Origin: Neofusicoccum parvum
Lineage: Eukaryota > Ascomycota > Dothideomycetes > Botryosphaeriales > Botryosphaeriaceae
DNA length: 64,000 bases
NCBI GenBank assembly: GCA_020912385.1
Contig: CP087208.1
Coordinates: 1,798,001-1,862,000 of the forward strand
Direction: 5' to 3'
Positions 20,131-31,945 of the stretch are shown here, piece after piece. The translations under genes and the position numbers were made by a program. Position 1 is the first letter of the stretch. Each line of letters opens with the position of its first letter. Under the pieces are notes generated by a model. It did not search any database and was not told where the DNA came from. It was given only the letters and a program-made list of their open reading frames with translations.

Positions 20131-21319
20131 TTATGCCTTGCGGGAGCGCGTCACCCTGCCGTTGGAAGCCGGCGAGGCGTAGCCGTTGGCAAGAGATTGC
20201 GACGCTCCGCTGAGGCGACGACGGACGGCACCGACGGTGGGAACCTTCTCGTCCTTCATCTCGATCAAAGCACTCTTCGCACGGCCACGTGTCTTCGGGA
20301 CCGGCTTCTTGTACGTAGCGATGTAGAAACCAATGAAGAGGAAGAGGTATGAGGTAAGGATCGCGATGCCAGCGAAGGCTGCGAATTCCTCGCCCGCACA
20401 GTGGCCGGCGTTGGGGAGCCATTGGAAGTAGGTGGAGGTGAAGTAGGTCCAGGACGCGAAGTAGACAAAGCCTGGTCGCCCAATTAGACACGCGAGACCA
20501 ATTGGCTCGGGGAAACTCACCAAGATCCAGAACGAACTGAACGATCTGCATGATCGTGATGTACTTCTTCCACCAGATCCTGATTCCGCGCGCGCTCTGG
20601 AAGTAGTACCAGTACATGACCACGTGCACAGTCAGGTTGAGGGTGATGGGAACCCAGGACACGGAGGTGTGGCCAATCAGCTGAGTGTAGCAGAGTAGGG
20701 CGGTCGCGCCGTGGTGGTACGTGTGCAGGAAGGCTTAGACAGTCAGCTTATGCATCCTTCCAAATGCTGCCTGGCGGTACGTACTCAACGGCTTCTTCTT
20801 CAAGAAGAGGAACATGGTATCAATGAACTCGAGGTACTTGGTCAGGTAGTTGAGCTGCGCGGAAAATTAGCAAAGAACACCGCATCGTAGGAATCTGCAA
20901 CCACTCACATAGTACAGGATCACCAGCTTGTCGGTCCAGCCGCCATCAATCTCGCAGATGGCGTGGAAAACACCGTTGCGCACGAGCTCAGGGATCAATT
21001 GCTCCAGGAACAGCACCAGCAGAACGCCGCTGATGGCCGTCAGGTAGAAGTTGTGGATCTTGAACAAGCCATTGAGCTTGAGCGCCGGGTAGTTCTTCAT
21101 GACCTCGCGTCCTCCGAATATAATAACGTAGTAGGAGACGAGCATGATGGCGCAGGACTTGAAGGTGGACAAGGGCGTCTCGCCCTGCACGAAGCGGAAG
21201 TCCTGCGGCTTGTAGCCCTTGACCGTCTCGAAGGCCTTTTCAAAGATGGGCCACAGCTGCACGCCGAACGGGCGATCGAGCGTCGGGACGCCGACCTGGA
21301 TCCAATCTGGCTTCGACAT
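20131..21319 (-). CDS. Very-long-chain fatty acid elongase (ELO family)
   Basis: Four exons: 21319-20909, 20854-20785, 20733-20521 and 20471-20131, giving 344 residues (yeast Elo2 is 347). The protein is polytopic with about seven membrane helices and carries the ELO active-site histidine box HTYHH in [16 protein letters not shown], just after the [18 protein letters not shown] segment; both are family hallmarks. ELO enzymes catalyse the condensation of malonyl-CoA with acyl-CoA in the ER, supplying very-long-chain acids for sphingolipids. The tail is basic and cytoplasmic (ends TRSRKA). Exon phases (0, 1, 1) are consistent and each intron has canonical ends (GTGAGT, GTACGT, GTGAGT donors). 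Which yeast paralogue (ELO2 or ELO3) it corresponds to cannot be decided here, so no symbol is given. Confidence 0.93.
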
Positions 21320-22880
21320 GGCGGCGGTCGGGGTTTGCAGGGCGCGTGTGGGCGGTGGATGCGCGCGCGGCGGGTTGGAAGTGGAAGGTCGCGGCGGGGG
21401 TTGTTTCGAGGGAGCCGGGGGATGTGGACCTGCTCGATCTTATGCGCGACACCTGCAGAAGCACCCAGCCTTGCTTGGGACCTTGGGCAAAGCAGACAGA
21501 CGTCAAAGGAGCGACTCGGTAGAGGTCAGAAACTTTGCTGCGGAGACAACGAAGCTGACGTTGCGGCTGAGTCGCGCGGTTTAAGGGGCCCCTCGGAAAT
21601 TGTAAGAGCGGCGCCGAGCCAACAAACAGCCTCCCGGCCTGCCGGCGCGTCTTCAACGCTTTTCTCTCTCTGCCCCAGACCGGCGCCCGCCCGACGCCCG
21701 GGTGGCCTCTGCGCTGCGCATCGTGACATGTGCTTGCCTTGGCGCCTCTCGCTCCGCGGATTACATAGTACGCCTCGGTCGCGCTGGAAATTGCACGACG
21801 TGTTGACTGGCACCATTCGGCCGAGCTTAGTCACGGCGACGCCCCAAATCGGGCGGCCCACTGCCTTGTAGGGCGTTTCGGTACGCCTCACCGCAGATCG
21901 CTGCAGTGTTGCTGCCGTATTCTCACCGCATCCTGCAGAACAAGCACGCGTAAACAATGCTCCCGGCGAGGGCTGAAGAACCGGCGTTCGGGTGTCCCAG
22001 CCCTCCGCAGCCTGGCCCGGCCGGATGCAAACGGCTCTGCCGTCCAGGCATCGCATCACCGCAGCGCTGAGCCGAGGGATGACCCCTATATGTCGTGCCT
22101 CACCAGCGAAGTAAGAGCCTCCATTTGCTCTGAACCCACGTCATCCTCGGAAGCAAGACCGCAAAAGAATTCCTATCACGCCTGAGGCAGAACCAGCCAT
22201 GCCCCAAAGAGGAAATGTTGCTGCGAACGCCAGACCGGCGCGCACGGGCAGCATTCCACGCTACTGGCAAATTGTAATACATAGGGCACGGTCTGGCGTC
22301 TCACGCGACACGATGCAAGCTGCAAACAACCACACTCATTAAGCACGGTGAATGGATTGCTTTTCTTATGTATCGAGGAAAACTGCCCCGTCTAAACACA
22401 GCCAACGCGCGCACACGATCCAGTCAACCAGAGCCCTCCAGCCGAGCCGGCCCTCCACTGCCAGCCAGCCTTGTCGCGTTTTGCAAACAGGGCAAACGCC
22501 AAATTAATCAACACTGCGAGAAACAGGCAACAAGTAGGGAAAAGAAAAGGACAAAAGCTGATGATAAGAGGGAGAAACGCTCCGGAGCCCCCGAATGATA
22601 AAAAAAAAAAAGTGTGCATCCTCCCAACAATGGCTCGAGCAGATGCTAGGAAAACAAGAAAGAATCGAAGAACTCCTCTACTGGTTAGCAGATGAACGGA
22701 GCCATCCGCTCGGTCCCCACGCCGTTGCCATGAAGCCGCCAGAGTACAGTTTCCATTCGAAGAACCGGTATGTTTATGCCGCAATGGGTCGAATCGGGTC
22801 CAGACACGACCAACCCCAAATCCCAGACGAACCAGGAGCCAGAAGAAGAAATACAAAGAATCGCCATGATGCGCCGCCCT
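21320..22880. other. Intergenic, about 1.56 kb
   Basis: ELO promoter side and the region downstream of RTS1. Includes an A12 run near 22600. Several frames stay open by GC bias, but none resembles a protein family and none splices sensibly. Nothing else recognised. Confidence 0.4.
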
Positions 22881-25682
22881 CTAGCCAACCTTCTTTACGC
22901 TGTTGCTGGAGTTCGTACGCGAATTAGGTGCAGAGCCGCCGGCTGAGTTTGGCCGGCTGTTGCTGCGGGGTCGACCAGACCGCCTGCCCTCGTCTGCCGA
23001 CGCGGAGTGATGGTGACGCCTCTGTGTCCAAAAGGGGCGGTTAGTTGGTCCGTCCCGGCCCTCAAAAAAAGAGAGATCACAGAATCGGTCTGTACATGAC
23101 TTCGCATCCGTACAAGCGTGGCGTAAAACGGAAAGGTTTTCTAAGCTGCTCTAAAGGTGGTGTATACAAAGCGGTCGTGCGAAGTGAAGAGAAGCGCTCC
23201 AGAAATGCATCGTACTTGAGACAAGACTAACGTACCGCATAGTCTTTGGGCCTTCGCTCCCTGTTAGACATGGCGTCGTCTTGAAGCCGAAGGGCCTCTA
23301 ACCTCCTTTGGCTGTCCTGGCTCAAGGGGTCTTGGTCGTCCATGCGCATGGGAGATCCGACTTTGGTGCCAGTGGAAGGAAGGGGAGTCTTGACGTCACC
23401 CGAGCCGGTCTTTCTTGCCGCAGCGAGCTCGGCGAGCTTATCCCACCTTTGCTTCCGGGCTAGTTCTTCCGACTGCGCGTTCTGCTGCTTCTCTGCGTAT
23501 TCGTGGGAGCATTCGTCGAAAAGCTGCGGGTTGACTTCCATGAAGAGCTTCATGGCGTTATATACCATGCCGTGGATAGTACTGGATTTTATTAGCAGAA
23601 GCAGAGAGTTGATGATGTTTGATATGCTTACCGGTTCCAGTGGCCCTTGGAGTTCTCGTAGAGAGGAGCGAACATGATCGGAAGGATGACCTCGACGTTG
23701 TCACTGACGAGATTGCAGAAGTATTCGTTGTTCCAGAAGTATAGAGCACGCTCAGCGACCTGCAAACGGTTAGAAGATTTAAGCGGAAAACAGTGTCGGC
23801 GCGGGAACATGCCTGGAAGTGCGGGCTAGCAACAGATTTGGCAAGCTGGCTGAACAGAGGTTCCTGGACCTTGGCGAACTCCGCGGGATCCATAACTTCG
23901 AAGATATCCTCGACCTCGTTCAAGAACATCACCTCCTTGGTGCTGTTCACCTTGGGCCAGTAGCGGAGGAGACCAAGCACAACCTGGGAAATGATCAGCA
24001 AGATGTGCAGGAAAGTCGGAGCGGACACGTCACAAACCTCTTCGGTCAATGCAGCATCCTTTTCCAAGAACTGAACGATGCAGTAAGCCAATTGCGGGTG
24101 GTACATGCTGAGACTCTTCACCTTGTGAAGAGGAATCAACACGCGAGTCAGGAAGAGCTTGTGCTCCTCCTTGAGCGGCAGAGCAAAGCCGTTGATAATG
24201 GAACCCAGAATCTCCAGCAGCTCTGCGATACCGTTGAAACGCTCGGTCTCGTAGATGAACTGGAAGAACACGTTGTTGATCGATCTCCGGATGTACGATC
24301 TGAGGTTTAGGAATTTGCCATATATCCTGTGCAGCGTAGTCTTGAGGAAATCGCGCTCTCTAGGATCCTCAGAGTCAAACAGCTCGAGGAGCTTTTCGCT
24401 ATGTTAGCTAAGTGTGCTCCTCTTCATAAATGCAAGCCCTGCTTACCTGGAGGACAAAACCATGGTCGATGTACTGCTTAGCGATGTTGGTGTTGAAATC
24501 CTGGCTTTCAATGAAGCGTAGGAAAAATTCGTAAACGACTTGGATGTGCGGCCAGGCGACCTCGAGGACAGGCTCGTCTTCCTCAGGGTCAAAGGCTTCA
24601 CCCTGCGGGTTCATAGGCGGAGGAATAGGGCGGAATAGGTTCTTCGCGAACATCTCAACGACGCGCGGGTACATGCGTTCCGTGATGACTTGTCTGTTGT
24701 TTGCGACGTAGTCGAGCAGCTCGTGCAAAGCCAAACGCTTGATCTCCTTGGACTTCATGTCTCCACTGGCATCGTTGAAGTCGAAGATGATGTTGCACTG
24801 GTCGATTTTCTGCATGAACAGCTCCTCCCGTTTGTTGGGTGCGACCTCATGGAAGCCAGGGAGCTTCTCCAATTCGCGCTTGCTCTGGTCCGAGATGTCA
24901 AACCGCGAAGAGTGTTGCCGCTTGGGCGTGCGAATTCCTTCGGCGACATCCTTGGGAGTGGTCTGCAGGCGGTCGAAGAGGAGCGATTTGCTACCAGCTT
25001 TAGGCGGGAGTAGATCTCCAGGCATCGTCTCGGCGGCTCCGGGAGGCGGTATGTGCTAGAAGGCAGAAGGTCAGCGAGGTTTCATTGTCAAGAAGCAAGC
25101 GGAGCGGTGGGTCAAGGACGCGGGAGTGCGCCGCGTTGGGGTTGGCGTGTGGCGGGATCTGAGACATGGATACTCACAGGTGCGCTTGGGCTGATGACAA
25201 CACTCGGTGCCAGAGGTTGGCCTACGCGGTTCGGCGTCCCTGGCAGTTGGCCAGGCATGCCGTTGCCCGCTCCCTGAGCCAAGTGAGGCTGACCGCTCAT
25301 GAATTGTGCGCCGGGTGCAAGAGAATTGGGCACGCCGGGCTGGGCTGGCTGCGCGGCAGCCGGGTGTCCGGCAGCTGCGGCGGAGTTGTCATTCGACGGT
25401 AACGGTTTGTTGATAGGGAGTTGAGTCTGCGAGGAGGTAGGCGTAGCCTGGGCAGAACCGGCAGGGGAGTGGGTGCCCGAGGTGGCATTCGACGGAGAGG
25501 AGGTGCCCGACTGGTCTTTTTTCTTTGATGACTTGTTGGAGTCGTGAGCGCGCAGCTTGTCGGTCTGCGGCACCGTTAGCCAGGACACGGGTGACGCGGC
25601 GCAGCGTCGGGCAGTGCTACGGGCCGCAGGGGAGGAATTGAGGCAAACTTACCACTCTCTGGCGAAAGCCTTTCATAGTCAT
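22881..25682 (-). CDS. RTS1: Protein phosphatase 2A regulatory subunit B56 (B'), Rts1
   Basis: Eight exons: 25682-25653, 25564-25178, 25055-24447, 24391-24038, 23983-23813, 23759-23632, 23581-23236 and 23021-22881, giving 721 residues (yeast Rts1 757). Exon 1 encodes [10 protein letters not shown] and joins [18 protein letters not shown] Ser/Pro/Ala/Gln-rich disordered region follows to about residue 195. The B56 HEAT-like domain spans about 200-600 and includes [58 protein letters not shown] and [13 protein letters not shown], nearly identical to metazoan B56. The tail is basic and Ser/Asn/Arg-rich. It targets PP2A to substrates in cell-cycle, stress and cohesion control. Intron 5 (23760-23812) uses a GC donor. 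Intron 7 joins a 46-residue C-terminal exon. An in-frame second ATG two codons downstream is an alternative start. Confidence 0.95.
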
Positions 25683-26305
25683 GGAGGCAGGGCGCGGGTG
25701 CGCGGCGAGATGCGAAGGGTGGTCTGGGGAAGCAGAAGGAGGTGCGGAGGTTCCAGAAGGCGTTCCAGGTCAAAGGACTCGGAGCGCGACACTGGCCTCG
25801 CCGAAAACCAGCTGGGTCTCGCAGCGGAGCGACGGGCGCCGGGGTGGTGTCGGATGCGAGATTATGGCGACCCGGCAGGCATGGAGCGAAGCAGACGAGC
25901 TTGGGGAGGTGAGGCGTGTCGCTGCGAGGGTGGACGCCAGGCACTGGCGATGCGATGCGGCCGGCGAACGACACGCGGGCGGAGGGCGCCGACGTAGGGC
26001 CGAGCAGCGACGTAGACCGCCGGGTTCCAGGCGGCGAGAGGGAGGCTGAGGTGCGCAGGAAGCGTGCGTCCAGAGGCAGGGCGCGGGAAGGGACGCGGTG
26101 GAGGAACGTGTGCTGGCGCTCTGTAACAGTCGAGGAGGTGGTGATGTTCAGGCCGCGAGCTTGGACCCTACGCTAGCGCGTAGATGACCACTGCGGGGCT
26201 TCCATCTTAAATTTAGTCAATCCGACGCCGCGAGCAGCAGAGGCGTCCATCAGCCGCGCCTGCAGTGCAAGTGCGCGCTCTCGCGCTCGCTCTCCGCCTG
26301 CCGCC
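25683..26305. promoter_or_regulatory. Divergent promoter RTS1 / TFC1
   Basis: 623 bp between two divergently transcribed genes, so both promoters must lie here. GC-rich with open frames on both strands that lack family support. No motif could be pinned down. Confidence 0.5.
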
Positions 26306-28314
26306 ATGGACGACGACATCATCGACCGCCTGTACGACCAGCCCCAGCCCGCGCCGCGCCCGCTCCAGCTCCGTCCGCCCGCGCCCACCCAACCGTCGCC
26401 GGCGCTGGCCGTGCCGCCGGACGCTGTCGTGAGTATCGAGCACCCGTGCATTGTCAAGAACATTGACAATGGCGTCAAGTCGCTGGGCGGCCGCGTCGCG
26501 CTTGACAAGGTACGTCTGCCCGCCCGTCCGCCCCGCCGCCCGCCCGCCTGACCCTTCTAGTTCCTCAACACCAAGGACCGGGACAAGACCATTGGCGCCT
26601 CGCTGCGCCCACACGACCCAATGGCCAAGCCCGTGATGTCCACCTTCACGAAGACGCAGAACCTGCTCCTCCGTGTGTCGGTGCCCAGGCGGACCGGCCG
26701 GAAGCGCAAGAGAGGCTCAGACGGTCCGTGGCTGCAGGACCCGGAAGCACAGGAGGCTCCTCACGCAGACGCCCACATTCTCATGCAAAGCTTGCGCGAC
26801 AATCCTGACAACTACAGCATCCAGCCCGTAGGCCTGGCACATGAGAACCACCGCTTCCGTCAGCTGCCCGACTTTCAGTATGCTACCTCCGGGCTGCCGC
26901 TTGCCAACATGCTGCGCGATACTTTTCTGCCCTTTCAATATCCAAAGCTCAGGAACTTCAAGTTGAGTGATGAGCGTCGTAATCATCGGGATCCCGATAT
27001 TGGCCCATCCGCCCAGTTCTCTGGCGTCGAGGTGCCGTACAACTACACTTACCGCCAGAACCCGGCCGTCAAGATTGCCCAAGACGAGCATGGCCGGCAA
27101 GTGATGTATAACCCAACTGCTAGCCGCAAGTTCATCATGCATTCAGTGGAAATCGAGGCAGAACACATCTTGCACGAGTCGCCAGTCCCTCTCCCACCAG
27201 AAGAATCATTGGATTCCCATATCCGCGACACCATCGCCAATATGCGCAAGCTGCTTGATGAGAGACCTATCATGACCAAGCGTTATCTCCTGAACCACAT
27301 TGAAGCACCAACTGACGATTCTATTCGAAGCTCGTATGCATATGTCGGGTATTCGTTCAAGTCCGGCCCTTGGCGTGACACGCTCATCAAGTTCGGCGTG
27401 GACCCACGGAAGGATCCCAAGTACCGACACTACCAAACTGTCATGTTCAAAATCATCATGCCGTCGGAGAAAGAGTCAAGCGAAGACCCAAACAAGTGGA
27501 TGGATGCACGAAACATCTGGCGCAGAGAAGGGAAGCCGAGGGCGCCGCACTTGGGGAAGACCACCCATATCTTCGATGGCAAGACTCTCGTCCCGGACGG
27601 CAAGGTTTGGCAAGCATGCGACATTACCGACCTTCAGCTTCGTAAGATACTCGACACAGACAAAATACGCGCCGAATGCAACGTAAGTATTGCAAATCTC
27701 TGTTTGATCCTTCTTAATGACACTTTGCACAGATCAAATCGGATGGCTGGTATCTCAATGGCACTTGGGCCAAGATCAAGGTTCTGATGCGCGAGAAGAT
27801 TGCTATTATCATGAAGGGCAACACTCCCAACGACGATGATTACAGGCGAATTGTCGAGTTCCCAGACCTCATCACGCTTGAAAACCTCGAGGAAACATCA
27901 GTTGGTCGGGATTCCACTGTGTCAGAGAAGGAACACAAGATGCTGGCCGACATTCGCAACCTGGCCAAACAGAATTTCCGTAATTGGCGCAAGGGCCAGG
28001 GACTATCAAACACAGATGTTGAAATGGCGGATGCGGATGCAACTGATCGGCAATCTCAATCTGCCGCAAACAGTCCGACCAAAGATGGGGGTGCGGATGA
28101 TCGACCCGGACAACCTGATATGGAAATCCGGGGCTCCCAACCAACTGGTGATGTGGAAGACGAAGAAATGGAAGAAGAGATGGATGGTCAAGATTCAACT
28201 GTCATGGTCGGAACGGAGGACGAGGACTCCGAAGATGATGAAGATGGCGTAGATGATCTAATGGGTCCTATGGACAACGATGCAGGCAGCGATGGACCCG
28301 AGGACGATGATTGA
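26306..28314 (+). CDS. TFC1: RNA polymerase III transcription factor TFIIIC subunit, tau95/GTF3C5 type
   Basis: Three exons: 26306-26509, 26561-27682 and 27733-28314, giving 635 residues. Introns of 51 and 50 nt have GTACGT...TAG and GTAAGT...CAG ends. The N-terminal part (IEHPCIVKNIDNGVKSLGG, about 43-61) is the dimerisation region that pairs with the tau55 subunit. The central part (about 95-470) is the DNA-binding/GTF3C5 domain, with SIQPVGLAHENHRFRQLPDF, YLLNHIEAPTDDSIRSSYAY and DGWYLNGTWAKIKVLMREKI. The last 100 residues are strongly acidic (runs of D/E), as in other tau95 proteins. The product helps TFIIIC bind the A box of tRNA genes and 5S DNA in the nucleus. The start ATG follows a GC-rich leader and gives the family's conserved N-terminus. 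Confidence 0.94.
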
Positions 28315-29450
28315 TTGCACTGCATCAGGCTACAGATTGGCCACTGTGGCTCCTGAAGAGACTGCAAGGTAGATCGAATGGTTTCATTACCAGATCATCA
28401 ATGGCGCGTCTGCTAGTCAAGTAACAGCCCTGGTACAAACTATAGCAGGTTCACCACAAGACAACGAGGTTTTCCTGCTATCGATTCTTTGGTAACCTAT
28501 AATGCGCCACAGTGGTTGTCGCATCACACAGGAATATTGGCGTCGATTCATCGTCTACGCCGTCCTCGCAGGTCTCAGCCACGACGCTTGAGTTCCCGCC
28601 CGGCGGTGCGTACCACCGGGGTTGCCTATGCATTAACCAAGTGACCAGGATTCCATAGTTGAAATTCAAACTTCCGAGTCTTTTTCGGACATCAAACTAC
28701 TCAGGAACAAATTCCAAACTGCAGTGAGAAGTCTCGTCCGGTTATTTGAGATAGAGTCTATATGCCGTACTTGCTCGGCTCTTTTGACTCTTATTGCTTA
28801 TGCGCCGTTCATGTTATCTAGCAGTAAGGGCCACATTCTCCAGTATGTGGAGGGAACTGACTACAATCATGGTGGAACTTCCCGGTGAGCGATTTGTAGA
28901 GTGTTTCACCAACACCGTTTGCATAACATTCCTCGGCACGCAAAATTTGGTGTTTCACGGGGATAGTTACGGATGAAGAAAGTTGGCACCACCGGAAAAG
29001 ACAATAATTATGTGAATTTCATTTGTGCGCGTGATATCGAAATTATACGGGTGTAATTTGCGGGCCCTGTCTCCTATAGACGCAAAACGAACCTTAAGAC
29101 AATTGGTTTAAGTCTGTGCGCGCGGGACGACGGAATCCAGCAAGAGATTAATATTACTTACAAGAGGACAATCACGTTAAACGTCCGATACTTTACTGCT
29201 GTGACATCGCTTTCAATTAATGGAGAAATAATTGACTTGACGAACACATTGAACACGATCAGTTTACGTGGACCGTATGGCAAATGCCCCAGGAAGCAGC
29301 TGGTTTGAGCGTAATAAAATTCGAGAACACTATGTAGTAGATAATTCGTAGGAAAAAAAACTTGCAAGCTATACATAAAAATCATTTCTGCTAGTATTCC
29401 CCGGGAGGTTACGAAAACAGAGGATATAAGAACCTGCGACGCCCTACAAT
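28315..29450. other. AT-richer intergenic segment, about 1.1 kb
   Basis: This lies between the convergent 3' ends of TFC1 and the CoA ligase gene. From about 28650 it is visibly richer in A/T than its surroundings. Frames are short and stop-rich. I see no transposon domain, terminal repeats or RNA gene. It could be decayed (for example RIP-mutated) repeat DNA, but I found no internal duplication to prove it. Confidence 0.4.
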
Positions 29451-31383
29451 CTACAACTTTGCGTTGACAGTCTTACTCTTCAGGGTTTCTGCATCTCTCT
29501 TAGCCCATTCTCTCATGATCTTTCGCTGTATCTTGCCAGATGGCGACTTAGGCACCTCGTCAATGAACATGACGCCGCCCAGTAACCGCTTGTGTTTGGC
29601 GACGCGGCTAGCTGTCCACGCTACGATGTCTTCCTCCGAAATATGGCTGTTCCGGGCGTGATCCTTGAGAACGATGTACGCACGTGGGAGCTCTTCGTGA
29701 TCGCTGTGGAGATAGTGGTCAGCAAAGGGTGGGCTCAGGATACGGTGGCAAGGCTGATACTGACATTTGGACTCCCACAACAGCCGCATCAGCAACATCC
29801 TCATTCTCCAAAAGCACCGCCTCCATCTCCGCAGGCACAACCTGGAATCCCTTGACCTGCCGGACGAGCAGGAGTCAGCACCGTTCATCCCAAACACAGT
29901 ACCCCATCAACCGACCTTAATCAACTCCTTCTTCCGATCCACAATCCAATACTTCCCTTCCTCATCCCTCACCGCCACATCCCCCGTCCGCATAAAACCC
30001 TCCCCATCAAACGCCTCCCTCGTCGCCTCCTCATTCCGCCAGTACCCCCTACACACATTCGGCCCCTTGACCAGCACCTCCCCCCTCTCCCCCACCCCCA
30101 CCTCCACGCCATCCTCACCAACCAGCTTAACCTCGCAATTCGGATCCGCGAACCCCACACTCCCGCTCCGATCATCCCAGCCGCCCGGCACATGCATACT
30201 CGAGCACGTCAACTCCGTCATCCCCCACGTCTGCACAACCACCACGCCCAGCCGCGCAGCGACCTCGTCCTGCAGGCGAGCGCTCAGCGGGGCGGCGCCG
30301 CACAGCACGCCGCGCAGGCTGCGCAGGTCGAAGCGGGCGGTCTCGGGCCGCTTGGCCAGCAGCACCAGCAGCGGCGGCGCGGTCTGGACGTGCGTGACGC
30401 GGTGGCGCTGGACGAGGCGCAGGAACGCGGCGTACGAGAAGCTCCGCATGAGATAGGTCCGCGATAGCGTCTTCGCGGCCGCCGAGATCGTCCAGAGCTG
30501 GCCGTACGCGTGGTAGAGCGGCAGGAAGCCCAGCCAGGTTTCGCGCGGGCGGGTGGAGGGCGTGTAGGGTTGGGCGAGGTCGCGCATGTGGAGGGATTGG
30601 GTGACGTTGGCGATGATGTTGGCGTGGGTGATTAGGACGCCTTTTGGGAGGCCGGTCGTGCCGGAGGAGTAGTTGAGGACGGCGGTGGTGGTGCGGGAGG
30701 CGGTGGGGGTGAGGGGCGGCCAGTGCCAGGTCGAGGTGGGAGGGCCGAGGAGGGTGCGCCAGTCGTGGAGGGATTGCGTGGGCGGGCAGGGGGTGTCGGA
30801 GAAGAGGTAGATGCGGGAGAGGGGGAATTTGGTTTTGGTGGCAGCAGAGAGGACGGTGGAGAGGAGGGAAGGTTCCACGAGGATGACTTTGGCGCCTGTG
30901 TTTTCGATTTGGTAGACGGTTTCTGCGGATCTTGTTAGATTGTGTCCGCAGATTGGTGTCACTGTTCGCCACCGAGGAACAGGGGCTCGCATCTCAAGAA
31001 ATAGTGGTTGGTGATGGTAGACGTGCTTGAAGTGGAAAGTGAAAACGAACTAGAAAAAGGGAAGTCAAACCTGCCACGCCATATGCTGGATTGCACCCGC
31101 TGAAGATGAAGCCAGCGCCGGCGATACCACAGTACGCAACGGGGACGAAGATGTGATTAGTCGAGTACACCATGACCACATCTCCCGGCTCTAGGCCTAG
31201 GTTCTGAAGTCCTGAGCCCAGCCTCTTTACCCATTGTAGCAACTGCTTGGGAGACAAAGATCTTTCTGGATTCTCGGCGTCTAGCCAAATGGGCTCCTCT
31301 GAAGGCTCCTCGCCGGACGGGAAGAGATAGTCGAGGAGGTTGCAAGCGGGGATGTCAATCTGGAAGGGAGACTTGTGTGGCAT
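29451..31383 (-). CDS. 4-coumarate:CoA ligase-like acyl-CoA ligase, probably peroxisomal
   Basis: Four exons: 31383-31071, 30922-29916, 29856-29765 and 29703-29451, giving 554 residues. ANL-superfamily motifs appear in order: YSSGTTGLPKGV (P-loop, about 190), WGMTELTCSS, FMRTGDVA, DRKKELIK (hinge, about 433-440) and PSGKIQRKI with the catalytic Lys (about 525). These enzymes adenylate a carboxylic acid and transfer it to CoA. The C-terminus is NAKL, and AKL is an accepted variant of the PTS1 peroxisomal signal, so a role in beta-oxidation or in activating an aromatic or fatty acid in peroxisomes is likely. Intron 1 is 148 nt; the others are 52-61 nt. The substrate is unknown. It is divergent from the next gene and shares its promoter. 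Confidence 0.92.
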
Positions 31384-31945
31384 GGTTTCTGGTCAGGGAG
31401 TCGGAGGAGTATGCATGTACAAACAGGGCCGGGATGGAAGGACATGACGTTCCATGGTGTTGGCCTCCGGGCCTGCAGCCGGCTAAGCGGGATCCCCGCA
31501 TGGCTAATGGACGCAACATCCGAGGAGTCGTCATCACTCCGGGATCAGAACGTGGGGAACGCGCGGGGAAGCGCGCTAGAGGCACCCGGCGACCGGACGG
31601 GGCGGCGACGATCACCTTGGCCGTGCCGGCGCTATCGACGCGGACGCTCGCCGCAGCAGCGAGTGACGGCGTGTTCTCGCGCGTGCGGCAGGGCTGACCA
31701 GCTCTTCGGCACCGGCTGCAGGCCCTGCCGGGGTGGGACGTTGATCCGCGCGATACGGGTTCGGGACTCGACCGGGGCCTACCGTGGCCGCCAATCCGCA
31801 AGAGGTACACCGCTACCGCTGCCGCTGCTCAGGAACACCTTTCGCTCGCCAGGCACGCAGCTTCTGTCGCCCGCAACAGTTGCCCGGACGATGTCCTCCC
31901 CAGCCCAATCAGCATGAGCGAGCGCCGCCCGACCCAAGCGAGATC
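31384..31945. promoter_or_regulatory. Divergent promoter, CoA ligase / disordered protein
   Basis: 562 bp between two divergent start codons. The plus-strand frame is open back to 31784 without an ATG, so 31784-31945 is taken as 5' UTR. No clear motif. Confidence 0.45.

Noticed and set aside
29969..30972. Arg/Pro-rich frames overlapping the CoA ligase
   Set aside because: Alternative frames of a well-conserved ANL enzyme.
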